From NCBI RefSeq assembly GCF_003024195.1, contig NZ_KZ679043.1, positions 398,576-462,575 of the forward strand: a DNA stretch of 64,000 bases, written 5' to 3'. The first letter of the stretch is position 1, and every line of letters starts with the position of its first letter. Below, piece after piece: positions 42,575-50,637 of this stretch. This DNA comes from Streptomyces dioscori (GTDB taxonomy: Bacteria > Actinomycetota > Actinomycetes > Streptomycetales > Streptomycetaceae). The translations under genes and the position numbers were made by a program. The notes beneath the pieces were generated by a model that ran no database searches, was not told where the DNA came from, and worked only from the letters and a program-made list of their open reading frames with translations.

Positions 42575-43498
42575 ATGCCGAACCTGCCCGATGTCGTGCT
42601 GTGGTCGATACCCGCCTTCGTGCTGCTCACCGTGGTGGAGATGGTGAGTGTCCGTATCCATCCGGATGAGGACGCCGCCGGATACGAGACGAAGGACGCC
42701 GCCACGAGTGTCGGCATGGGCCTGGGGAGCATGGCCTTCGACTTCCTGTGGAAGATCCCGATCCTCGCCGTCTACACCGCCATATATGAGCTGACACCAC
42801 TGCGCGTGCCCGTCCTGTGGTGGACCGTGCCACTGCTTCTGCTGGCGCAGGACTTCTTCTACTACTGGTCCCATCGCGGGCACCATGTGATCCGCATCCT
42901 GTGGGCCTGCCACGTGGTGCATCACAGCAGCGAGAAGTTCAATCTCACCACCGCGCTGCGGCAGCCCTGGACGACCTGGACGGTGTGGCCGTTCTACGTG
43001 CCCCTCATCGCCCTCGGCGTCCATCCGGCCGCGCTCGCGTTCTGCTCGTCCGCCAACCTCGTCTATCAGTTCTGGATCCACACCGAGCGCATCGACAAGC
43101 TGCCCCGGGCCTTCGAGTTCGTCTTCAACACGCCCTCCCACCACCGGGTCCACCACGCCTCCCAGGGCGGCTACCTCGACCGCAACTTCGGCGGGATCCT
43201 GATCGTCTGGGACCGGCTCTTCGGGTCGTTCGTCCCGGAGACGGACCGGCCCGTGTACGGGCTGACCAAGAACATCCACACGTACAACCCGATCCGGGTC
43301 GCCACGCACGAGTACGCCGCCATCGCCAGGGACCTGCGGGCGGCGGGAAGCTGGCGCGAGCGGGCCGGGCGGGTGTTCGGGGGGCCGGGCTGGCAGCCCC
43401 GTCCCCCGGGGCCCGCGCCCGCGTCCGACGTCGGCTCCGCCCCCTCTCCGGTGCGGGCCGCCTCCACGGAGACCCCCGTCCCGGAATCCGCAGCGTGA
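42575..43498 (+). CDS. Fatty acid hydroxylase superfamily (sterol desaturase/AGMO-like) membrane protein
   Basis: 307 residues with about five membrane segments. The di-iron histidine clusters are complete: YYWSHRGHHVIR (about 91-102), HVVHHSSEKFN (about 110-120) and TPSHHRVHHASQ (about 187-198). Superfamily members include sterol desaturases, fatty acid hydroxylases and alkylglycerol monooxygenase. The disordered Pro/Ala tail begins near 268. The stop overlaps the lysoplasmalogenase start by four bases, which suggests ether-lipid chemistry. The upstream region contains TACCGTCGGTA and a TAATACT -10-like word. Confidence 0.88.
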   Translation: MPNLPDVVLWSIPAFVLLTVVEMVSVRIHPDEDAAGYETKDAATSVGMGLGSMAFDFLWKIPILAVYTAIYELTPLRVPVLWWTVPLLLLAQDFFYYWSHRGHHVIRILWACHVVHHSSEKFNLTTALRQPWTTWTVWPFYVPLIALGVHPAALAFCSSANLVYQFWIHTERIDKLPRAFEFVFNTPSHHRVHHASQGGYLDRNFGGILIVWDRLFGSFVPETDRPVYGLTKNIHTYNPIRVATHEYAAIARDLRAAGSWRERAGRVFGGPGWQPRPPGPAPASDVGSAPSPVRAASTETPVPESAA

Positions 43499-44226
43499 AT
43501 CCGCGCCACGCGCGCGTGCCGCCCGTCGCCCTCGGCGTCTCCTTCGCCCTGGTGGGCGCCGTGGATCTGCTCTCCCTGGCCGTCGGCCTCGACACCGGGC
43601 ACACCGTGGCCAAGCCGCTGCTGATGCCCCTGCTCGCCGCCTACGCGTATCTGCGCGGCGGGCCCCGGCTCCTCGTCGGTGCCCTGCTGTTCGGGTGGGG
43701 CGGCGACGTCCTGCTCCTCCTCGACGCCGAACCGGCGTTCCTCGCCGGGATGGCCTCCTTCGCGGCGGGCCATGTCTGCTACCTGCTGCTCTTCGCGAAG
43801 CTCGGCCGATCGGCCGCCCCAGGCACGCGATCGGGCCGCCTCACGGCAGCCGCGTACGCCGTCGCCCTCGTCGCGACCGTCACCCTCCTGTGGCCCGGTC
43901 TGCCCGCCGGCCTCCGCGTGCCCGTCGCCGGTTACAGCCTGCTGCTGACCGCGATGGCGTACGGCGCCACGCGGCTCGGGCCCCTCGCGGCGGCCGGGGG
44001 TGCTCTGTTCATGCTGTCGGACACCCTCATCGCGATCGGTGTCGCCGAATGGCCGCAGCCGCCACGGCCCGACCTGTGGATCATGCTGACCTATATCGCG
44101 GCGCAGTACCTGCTGGTCAGCGGCGTACTCCGGGCGCCCGGCGCGCGCTCCGATCCGTCTGCGACGTACCGTGGGAACCGGACCGTCACCACCTCCCGAC
44201 CGTCCGCCCCACGACCGTCCACCTGA
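43495..44226 (+). CDS. Lysoplasmalogenase family protein (TMEM86/YhhN type)
   Basis: 243 residues with about eight hydrophobic segments. The family pattern is visible: KPLLMPLLAAYAYL, FGWGGDVLLLL, AGMASFAAGHVCYLLLF and LFMLSDTLIAIG, including the two Asp residues (GGDVLL and LSDTL) and the His of GHVCYL. Characterised members cleave the vinyl-ether bond of lysoplasmalogens. GTG 43495 overlaps the hydroxylase stop (GTGA), so the two proteins are made together. A low-complexity tail follows residue 215. Confidence 0.88.
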   Translation: MNPRHARVPPVALGVSFALVGAVDLLSLAVGLDTGHTVAKPLLMPLLAAYAYLRGGPRLLVGALLFGWGGDVLLLLDAEPAFLAGMASFAAGHVCYLLLFAKLGRSAAPGTRSGRLTAAAYAVALVATVTLLWPGLPAGLRVPVAGYSLLLTAMAYGATRLGPLAAAGGALFMLSDTLIAIGVAEWPQPPRPDLWIMLTYIAAQYLLVSGVLRAPGARSDPSATYRGNRTVTTSRPSAPRPST

Positions 44227-44279
44227 AGACGGTCACCACCTGAGCACCGTCACCACCTGAGCCGGAAGCAGGACCCCGC

Positions 44280-45323
44280 ATGCGCGCCACCACCATCCAC
44301 GCCCCGTTCGACCTGCGCGTGGAGGACGTTCCCGACCCGGTGGTGCGGCAGCCGGGCGACGCCGTCGTACGGGTCCTGCGCTCCTGCGTCTGCGGCAGCG
44401 ACCTGTGGGCGTACCGGGGCGAGTCCGCGCGCACACCCGGGCAGCGCATCGGGCACGAGTTCCTCGGCATCGTCGAGGAGACCGGCGCCGAGGTGGGCAC
44501 CGTCCGCCGGGGCGATCTCGTCGTCGCGCCCTTCATGTGGTCCGACGGCGTGTGCGACTACTGCCGCGAAGGGCTCACCACCTCCTGCGAACACGGCGGA
44601 TTCTGGGGTTCCGTGGGGTCCGACGGCGGACAGGGCGAGGCCGTGCGCGTCCCGTACGCCGACGGCACGCTCGTCGCGCTGCCCGCCGACGCCGCCTCCG
44701 ACGACCGTCTGCTGGCCGCCCTGCTCACACTCTCCGACGTCATGGGGACCGGCCATCACGCCGCCCTCGGCGCGGGCGCCCGCCCCGGCGCCACGGTGGC
44801 CGTCGTCGGCGACGGAGCGGTCGGACTGTGCGCGGTGCTCGCCGCCAAGCGCCTCGGCGCCGAGCGGATCATCGCGCTGGGCCGCCATGAGACGCGTACG
44901 GACATCGCGCGGCGCTTCGGGGCCACGGACGTCGTCGCCGAACGCGGGGACGCGGCCGTCGAGGCGGTCCGTGAACTCACCCGCGGCCAGGGCGCCCACG
45001 CCGTCGTCGAGGCCGTCGGCACCGAGCAGTCGATGAGCACGGCCGTGAACATCACCCGCGACGGCGGCGCCATCGGCTTCGTCGGCGTGCCGCACGGCAG
45101 CGGCACCGGCCTCGACCTGAGCGTCATGTTCGACCGGAACATCGCCCTGCGCGGCGGGGTCGCGCCCGTCCGCGCCTACATTCCGGAACTGCTGCCCGAT
45201 GTGCTGGACGGGACCATCGACCCCTCGCCGGTCTTCGATCTGACGGTCACTCTGGACGGCGTACCGGACGGCTACAAGGCGATGGACGGACGCACCGCGC
45301 TCAAGGTCATGGTCACCGGCTGA
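44280..45323 (+). CDS. Zinc-dependent alcohol dehydrogenase family protein
   Basis: 347 residues of the MDR family. Catalytic zinc ligands are in CVCGSDLWAYRG (about 36-47) and RIGHEFLG (about 57-64); the structural zinc region DGVCDYCREGLTTSC keeps only part of the usual four-cysteine lobe. The Rossmann motif is VVGDGAVGLCAVLAAK (about 174-189). The substrate is unknown. It may extend the ether-lipid pair's transcript, since an alkylglycerol or aldehyde product would need oxidation, but the 53-base gap with repeated GTCACCACCT words leaves this open. Confidence 0.9.
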   Translation: MRATTIHAPFDLRVEDVPDPVVRQPGDAVVRVLRSCVCGSDLWAYRGESARTPGQRIGHEFLGIVEETGAEVGTVRRGDLVVAPFMWSDGVCDYCREGLTTSCEHGGFWGSVGSDGGQGEAVRVPYADGTLVALPADAASDDRLLAALLTLSDVMGTGHHAALGAGARPGATVAVVGDGAVGLCAVLAAKRLGAERIIALGRHETRTDIARRFGATDVVAERGDAAVEAVRELTRGQGAHAVVEAVGTEQSMSTAVNITRDGGAIGFVGVPHGSGTGLDLSVMFDRNIALRGGVAPVRAYIPELLPDVLDGTIDPSPVFDLTVTLDGVPDGYKAMDGRTALKVMVTG

Positions 45324-45365
45324 CCTGGTCGACCGGCGCGAGCGGTCCGAGCGGCTCTGTCGGGG

Positions 45366-46388
45366 TCACCAGCGGATCGGCACCGGCACCGCCGTGAGCA
45401 GGGCCGAGACCGCCACCACCAGACCCAGCACCACGACCTCCGCGCGCGCGGGGGAGTAGGCGGTGAGCGGATCGGCCGCCCGGCGCAGCCGGCGCCGGGC
45501 CCACAGCGCGAGGACGGCGACGACGACCACGAGGAGCACCTTCGCGAGCAGCGTGCGCCCGTACGCCGTCGTCGTCAGCTGGTCCAGTACCGTGCCGGGC
45601 GGCATCCGGCGCAGGGTGCTGCACACGCCCGTCGCGGTGATCGCGGCGAGCAGAACGGCCGCCACGCGCGCGTAGAGGCCCAACAGCGCGGCACCCTCCC
45701 CGGGGGCGCTGCCGCGCCACCGGAGCAACGTGCGCAGTACGTACAGCAGCCCGCCCGCCCACAGGGCCGCACAGGCCACATGAACGAGCGTCAGACCCGA
45801 ACCGATCAGCGGGCTCTGTTCGGTCGTCGGATGGGCGCGCAGAGCCTCCGCGACGGCCACCGCGGCCAGCGGCCACACCTGGGTGCCCGGCCGGCGCGAC
45901 AGGGCGCACAGGCCCAGCACGACGAACGCGTTGACCTCCAGGAGGGCGAGCGCGCCGTCCCTCGTCTGGTAGAGCCCGCCGATGTCCATGTCGGAGAGCC
46001 GGCGCGGCACCAGGTTCCCGGTGGCCACCACCGAGGCGAGACCGAGCGCGGCGACGAAACCGGCGGCGGCCGACACCGGGGCCCAGCTGCGCGGCGCGTC
46101 CTGGATCGGAGCGCCGGGCACCCGACGCGCCAGCCGGGTGACGAACAGCTCGCCGGCCGGCACGCACACCGCCGCGAACAGGACCGTCCGCAGGAACGCG
46201 ATCCCGCCCACCCCGGGCGCGGCGGCCTCACCCGTGCCGTCCATGGCGAGGGACGGCCCGAGCAGGGGGATCAGCGCGGCCAGCGCCACCAGGGCGAGGA
46301 CGGTGACGGAACGCTGGAGGGAGGCCGCGCTCACCCGGGGGGCGCCGGCCTCGCCACCGGTGTCGGCAGTCGGTCGTATCGAACTCAC
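45366..46388 (-). CDS. CopD-type copper transport/resistance membrane protein
   Basis: 340 residues with about eight membrane segments. The C-terminal half matches CopD: LTLVHVACAALWAGGLLYV carries the conserved His, Trp and Gly, and YGRTLLAKVLLVVVVAVLALWARRRLRR is the family signature. The N-terminal half holds extra helices. CopD proteins take up or handle copper with CopC-like partners, but none is adjacent. GTG 46388 is chosen; ATG 46424 is an alternative without a clear ribosome site. It converges with the alcohol dehydrogenase gene. Confidence 0.85.
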   Translation of the reverse strand: MSSIRPTADTGGEAGAPRVSAASLQRSVTVLALVALAALIPLLGPSLAMDGTGEAAAPGVGGIAFLRTVLFAAVCVPAGELFVTRLARRVPGAPIQDAPRSWAPVSAAAGFVAALGLASVVATGNLVPRRLSDMDIGGLYQTRDGALALLEVNAFVVLGLCALSRRPGTQVWPLAAVAVAEALRAHPTTEQSPLIGSGLTLVHVACAALWAGGLLYVLRTLLRWRGSAPGEGAALLGLYARVAAVLLAAITATGVCSTLRRMPPGTVLDQLTTTAYGRTLLAKVLLVVVVAVLALWARRRLRRAADPLTAYSPARAEVVVLGLVVAVSALLTAVPVPIRW

Positions 46389-46578
46389 CCCAAGATCTTC
46401 ACCAGTCGTCCCAGACCGGGGCAAGTCCTGGAAAACAACTGGCGGAACGGCATTCCACCCGCCCCACGGGCATTCCGCCCATGCATACGCGTCCGGCCGC
46501 CCCGCGACTCAGCCGGGGCGGAGACAATCCGCCGCCCCCCGACACCGCGCCCGTCGCCCCCAGGCCCGTGGACACGAA

Positions 46579-46609
46579 GGGGCCGGACAGCACACGGCTG
46601 CCCGGCCCC
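46579..46609 (-). terminator. Terminator hairpin after the first subtilase gene
   Basis: GGGGCCGG pairs with CCGGCCCC, with an inner CAGC/GCTG pair after one mismatch and a five-base loop. It lies about 48 bases beyond the stop of the leftward subtilase gene. Confidence 0.65.
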
Positions 46610-46656
46610 TCACTCACGCGATGCCCTCGGACCGCGCGGGTCCTACTCGGTCACCG

Positions 46657-48192
46657 CTACTTGGTCACCGCGTCCAGCGCGTCCGCGGTGCCCCAGCCGT
46701 AGAAGCTGTTGCGGTTCTTCGAGCCCTCGCAGACCGCGTCGACCTTGCCGTCACCGTCGATGTCGTACGGGTCGGTGCACGGCGTGGCGTCGGCCTCCGC
46801 GTACAGCAGGGCCTTGACCAGGGCGGCCGAGGCGTGCGGGTGCGTCGACTTGATCAGGGCCGCGACGCCCGCGACGTGCGGGGACGCCATCGACGTACCG
46901 GCCATGTAGCCCCACGAGCCGCCCGGCAGCGGGCCGAGGATCAGGCCGCTGGTGGCGGGCGGGGCAGGGGTCTGGTAGCGCGTCGAGTCGCCGCCGGGGG
47001 CCGCGATGTCGATGACGCCCAGGCCGTGGTTGGAGAAGGACGACTTGATGCCCTTCGCGCCGGTCGAGGAGACCGTGACGACACCCGGCAGCTGGGTCGG
47101 GATGTCGAGGCACTCGGACGGGTCGATGACACGGTCCGAGGGAGTCGTGTCGTTCGGCGAGCTCGGGTCGGTGATCTCGTCGGCGGCGAGGTCGTAGTTC
47201 TCGTTGCCGGCCGCCGCGACGTTGACCGTGCCCTTCTTCTCCGCGTACTTCGTCGCCCGGGTGAGGGCCTCGACGAGCGCCTTCTGGTCCGGGTCGTTCT
47301 TGCAGTTGAAGTACCACGGGTCGGTGTAATAGCTGTTGTTCGTGACGTCCACGCCGTGCTCGGCCGCCCACATGAAGCCGCAGACGACGGCCTCCGTGTA
47401 GAAGAAGCCGGCCGTGGTGGAGACCTTGATGCCGGAGACCTTCACGCCGGGCGCGACACCGGTGACGCCGATGCCGTTCTTCGCGGCGGCGATCTCGCCC
47501 GCCACGTGCGTGCCGTGCGGGCTCTCGGCGGCGCTCGGCCGCCAGGCGCCGTCGGTCGTGTCCGGCTTGCCCGACACGCAGTTGACCGACGCCTTGCGGT
47601 CGAAGTTCGGCGCGATGTCGGGGTGCGTGTCGTCGACGCCGGTGTCGATCACGGCGACGGTGACCTTCTTGCTGCCGAGCGTCTTCTCGTGCGCCTTGTC
47701 CGCCTTGATGGCGGGCAGGTCCCACTGCAGGGGCTCCAGCGGGTCCTGTCCGGCCGCGGCGTCGACGTCGGCGATCTCCTGCGCGCTGAGCGCCTTCGGG
47801 GTGCCGACGTCGGTCGTGGACTGCGCGGGCAGCGGCGCCGTACGCGTCGAGCCCGCCGACTCGACTCCGCGCACCTTGCGGATGCTCTTGGCGAAGTCGG
47901 CGTTCGACGAGTGGACGACGATCACGCCGATCCGGTCGTACGACGTCACGATCGTGCCGCCGGCCTTGGCGATGGCCTTCTTCACGTGGGACGAAGTGCC
48001 GTGCCCGGAACGGACGTTGACGACGTAGCTCAGCGGGGTGGCCTCCGCCGAGATCTGCTTCGCCACGTCCGCCGCGCCGTCCGCCGGAGCGGCGGACGCG
48101 CTGACGTTCGGCAGGAAGGCCAGAGCCGTGGCCATGGTCATCCCCAGCGGGATGGCTATGAGGCGGCGCGAGCGGGTGGTGGGCGCGGTCAT
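46657..48192 (-). CDS. Secreted S8 (subtilisin-like) serine protease, copy A
   Basis: 511 residues. A Sec signal peptide (about 1-36, ending SASAAP) and an inhibitor-I9-like propeptide (YVVNVRSGH to about 110) precede the catalytic domain. The triad is Asp in VAVIDTGVDDTHPD, His in PHGTHVAGE and Ser in GTSMASPHVAG. Six or more cysteines suggest disulfides. The C-terminus has DIDGDGKVD, a calcium-loop-like motif, before a final WGTADALDA. By position it recalls the S. coelicolor SCO1824-type protease (memory). ATG 48192 is the start. It lies beside a paralogue. Confidence 0.93.
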   Translation of the reverse strand: MTAPTTRSRRLIAIPLGMTMATALAFLPNVSASAAPADGAADVAKQISAEATPLSYVVNVRSGHGTSSHVKKAIAKAGGTIVTSYDRIGVIVVHSSNADFAKSIRKVRGVESAGSTRTAPLPAQSTTDVGTPKALSAQEIADVDAAAGQDPLEPLQWDLPAIKADKAHEKTLGSKKVTVAVIDTGVDDTHPDIAPNFDRKASVNCVSGKPDTTDGAWRPSAAESPHGTHVAGEIAAAKNGIGVTGVAPGVKVSGIKVSTTAGFFYTEAVVCGFMWAAEHGVDVTNNSYYTDPWYFNCKNDPDQKALVEALTRATKYAEKKGTVNVAAAGNENYDLAADEITDPSSPNDTTPSDRVIDPSECLDIPTQLPGVVTVSSTGAKGIKSSFSNHGLGVIDIAAPGGDSTRYQTPAPPATSGLILGPLPGGSWGYMAGTSMASPHVAGVAALIKSTHPHASAALVKALLYAEADATPCTDPYDIDGDGKVDAVCEGSKNRNSFYGWGTADALDAVTK

Positions 48193-48204
48193 GCTGTCTC
48201 CAGT

Positions 48205-48302
48205 TCGTTTCGCGAAATGCGTGCGGGCCGTGCCGTGCGGGAAGGCCGTGCGGGAAGTGCCGTGCCGTGCGGGAGGTTCTGGGCCGTACGGGAAGTCCTG
48301 AA
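48205..48302. repeat. Imperfect tandem repeats between the two subtilase genes
   Basis: Units related to GGCCGTGCGGGAAG recur about four times in the 119-base gap. The repeats may have arisen with the gene duplication. They also contain the 5' leader of copy A on the bottom strand. Confidence 0.6.
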
Positions 48303-48311
48303 CCGATCCGG

Positions 48312-49838
48312 CTACTTGACGGCCTTCAGCGCGTTGACGATGCCGAAGCCGTAGAAGCCGTTCACGCGCTTGCCGCCCTCACAGGTGGCGTCCTGCGTGC
48401 CGTTGCCGTCCTGGTCGTACGAGTCCGGGCAGCCCGGGTTGTCCGCCTGGGCCTTCAGCAGTGCCTGCAGCTGGGCGGGGCTCGCCCACGGGTGCTCGGA
48501 CTTCAGCAGCGCGGCGACCCCCGCGGCGTGCGGCGACGCCATCGACGTCCCCTGGAGGAAGCCGTACTGGTTGTTCGGCATCGTGGAGAGGATGCGGCCG
48601 TTCTTCGACGGGGTGTCCGGGATCTGATAGCGCCCGTCACCGCCGGGAGCGGCGATGTCGATGACACCCTTGCCGTACGTCGAGTAGTACGACTTGAGGT
48701 TCTGTACGCCGGTCGCGCTCACCGTGACGACACCCGGCAGCTGGGTCGGCACGTCGAAGCACTCGTGCGGGTCGATCGTGCGGGTGACCGGCGTGGAGTC
48801 GTCGGGGCTGGACTCGTCCACGATGGCGTCCGAGGCCAGGTCGTGGTTGGAGTTGCCGGCCGACGCGAGGTGCAGGGTGCCCTTCTTCGTGGCGTACTGC
48901 TGGGCCCGGTTGACCGCGTCGACGATCGCCCTCTGGTCCGGGTCGTCCATGCAGTTGTAGAGCCACGGGTCCACGTAGTAGCTGTTGTTCGTGATCTCCA
49001 CGCCGTGGTCGGCGGCGAACACGAAGGCGCAGACGACGCTCTCCGGGTAGAAGAGGCCGTTGTCCGGGTCGCTGACCTTGATGCCGGAGACCTGCACGCC
49101 GGGCGCGACACCGGCGACGCCGATGCCGTTGCGGGCGGCGGCGATCTCACCGGCGACATGCGTGCCGTGGTAGTCCTCGGCGGTGTACGGACGCCAGGCG
49201 CCCGCACTCGTGTCGGCCACGCCGCCCACACAGTTGGCGGACTGCTTGGCGGAGAAGTTGGGGGCCAGGTCCGGGTGCGTGTCGTCGACACCCGTGTCGA
49301 TCACGGCGACCGTGACCTTCCTGCTGCCCGGGTTTATCTTCGCCGCCTTGTCGGCGCCTATCGCGCGCAGGTCCCACTGGTCGGCCTCAAGGGGCTCGCT
49401 CGCGGGGGTGGCGGCGGCCTTCACCTTCGCGGCCTCGGCGGCCGACAGATAGTCGGCGGCGCCCTCGTCCGTCGTGCCCGCGGCGGTCAGCGGGGTCGTA
49501 CGCGTCGCACCGGCGGACTGGACGCCGCGCACCGCGCGGATCTGCGATCCGAACTCGGGACTGGCCGAGTGGGCGACGATGACGCCGATCTTGTCGTACG
49601 TGACGACGACGGTGCCGCCGGCCTTGACGATCGCCTTCTTCACCGACCCGAGTGTGCGGTGGTCGGTCTTCGTGTTGACCACGTACGCGAGGTTCGGCCC
49701 GTCGGCCGCGGTGGCGGCGGGGGCGGACTGCTGCGGGGCGGCCGAAGCGGCACCCGGCAGGAAACCGAGCGTGGCGGTGAGCGACAGCACGACGGGCACG
49801 GCGAGCGCGAGGCGGCGTCTGGAGCGCAGATGAGCCAT
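48312..49838 (-). CDS. Secreted S8 (subtilisin-like) serine protease, copy B
   Basis: 508 residues, colinear with copy A: signal peptide ending near SAAPQQ, propeptide AYVVNTKTDH, then VAVIDTGVDDTHPDL (Asp), YHGTHVAGE (His) and GTSMASPHAAG (Ser). The cysteine positions match copy A, and the C-terminal part has DQDGNGTQD. It should be exported and self-activated. It is upstream of copy A in the same direction, 119 bases apart, so they may be co-transcribed, with a possible promoter at 49922-49951. Confidence 0.93.
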   Translation of the reverse strand: MAHLRSRRRLALAVPVVLSLTATLGFLPGAASAAPQQSAPAATAADGPNLAYVVNTKTDHRTLGSVKKAIVKAGGTVVVTYDKIGVIVAHSASPEFGSQIRAVRGVQSAGATRTTPLTAAGTTDEGAADYLSAAEAAKVKAAATPASEPLEADQWDLRAIGADKAAKINPGSRKVTVAVIDTGVDDTHPDLAPNFSAKQSANCVGGVADTSAGAWRPYTAEDYHGTHVAGEIAAARNGIGVAGVAPGVQVSGIKVSDPDNGLFYPESVVCAFVFAADHGVEITNNSYYVDPWLYNCMDDPDQRAIVDAVNRAQQYATKKGTLHLASAGNSNHDLASDAIVDESSPDDSTPVTRTIDPHECFDVPTQLPGVVTVSATGVQNLKSYYSTYGKGVIDIAAPGGDGRYQIPDTPSKNGRILSTMPNNQYGFLQGTSMASPHAAGVAALLKSEHPWASPAQLQALLKAQADNPGCPDSYDQDGNGTQDATCEGGKRVNGFYGFGIVNALKAVK

Positions 49839-50280
49839 GGGGTCTCCACATCATCCGGAAAAGGAACCGGCCCGAACACAGGTGGTGCTCGGGCAGGTAC
49901 ATGACTGGGTGGTGCAGGGCGAAGCTATCTCCCGGCATCCCTGGCCAGCAATGACTTACGGGGATGTCTTGTGAAACGCCGGAGCCCGGTTCCGAAAGAA
50001 GTGCCCGGTGTTGAACCGCTCCCCGTGCGGCGCCGTGACGTTGAGCAGGGAGCACGAGCACCGTCGAGCCCCCTGTTGGATCACGCCCGGGGGACCTAGC
50101 ATCGCCACCCGGCCCACGTGATCCACGTCACCGTGAGGTCAGAAATCAGCCATGCCCGAACCCAGCCCGCCCGCAGATCCGGACGGACCCCCGTCCACCG
50201 ATCCGGACAGACCCCCGTCCGGCGGCGGACCCGCATCCGATCCCGCCTCAGAACCCGCACCCGCAACGCGAGGAGACTCC
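49839..50280. other. Divergent intergenic region between the subtilase and DUF485 genes
   Basis: The left part holds a possible bottom-strand promoter (49922-49951). The right part holds TAGCAT (50097-50102), a possible -10 for the symporter operon, then a CACGTGATCCACGT segment. A 21-base direct repeat (GATCCGGACGGACCCCCGTCC type) occurs at 50176-50196 and 50200-50220. An in-frame ATG at 50152 could extend the DUF485 protein through this repeat, but it has no ribosome site. Confidence 0.5.
49922..49951 (-). promoter_or_regulatory. Candidate housekeeping promoter for the subtilase pair
   Basis: On the bottom strand TTGCTG (49951-49946) and TAGCTT (49927-49922) are separated by 18 bases, close to the main Streptomyces sigma factor pattern, about 85 bases before the copy B start. 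Confidence 0.4.
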
Positions 50281-50637
50281 GTGGCCACCGACGCACCACC
50301 CCCCTCGAAAGCCGAACCTCATCTCCCGTCCACAGCGGAGTTCGTCGAGGTGCAGGAGAGCGCCGAGTTCGGTGAACTGCGCCGCGCCCACCGCTCCTTC
50401 GCCTTCCCGCTGACCATCGGCTTCATCAGCTGGTACCTGCTGTACGTCCTGCTGTCGATCTACGCGGACGACTTCATGGGCACCAAGCTCTTCGGCAACT
50501 TCAACGTCGCCTTCGTCCTGGGCCTCGCCCAGTTCCTCACCACGTTCCTCATCGCCTGGTGGTACGAGCGCCACTCCTCGTCCAAGCTCGACCCCAAGGC
50601 CGAGGCGATCAAGTCCCGGATGGAGGGCGGCGCATGA
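50281..50637 (+). CDS. DUF485 family membrane protein
   Basis: 118 residues with two membrane helices: FAFPLTIGFISWYLLYVLLS and VAFVLGLAQFLTTFLIAWWY. These match DUF485 proteins, which accompany acetate/solute:sodium symporters. GTG 50281 is chosen because GAGGAG lies seven bases before it; the extra 43 residues from ATG 50152 would be Pro/Asp repeat sequence. The stop overlaps the symporter start by four bases, so it is probably a small subunit or stabiliser of that carrier. Confidence 0.88.
   Translation: MATDAPPPSKAEPHLPSTAEFVEVQESAEFGELRRAHRSFAFPLTIGFISWYLLYVLLSIYADDFMGTKLFGNFNVAFVLGLAQFLTTFLIAWWYERHSSSKLDPKAEAIKSRMEGGA

Noticed and set aside
43125..43773. Bottom-strand frames opposite the hydroxylase and lysoplasmalogenase genes
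   Set aside because: Arg/Pro-rich shadow frames without motifs; the top strand carries complete histidine clusters and membrane segments.
50152..50280. N-terminal extension of the DUF485 protein from ATG 50152
   Set aside because: It has no ribosome site and consists of Pro/Asp repeats from a duplicated 21-base word, while GTG 50281 has a strong GAGGAG site. Kept as an alternative only.
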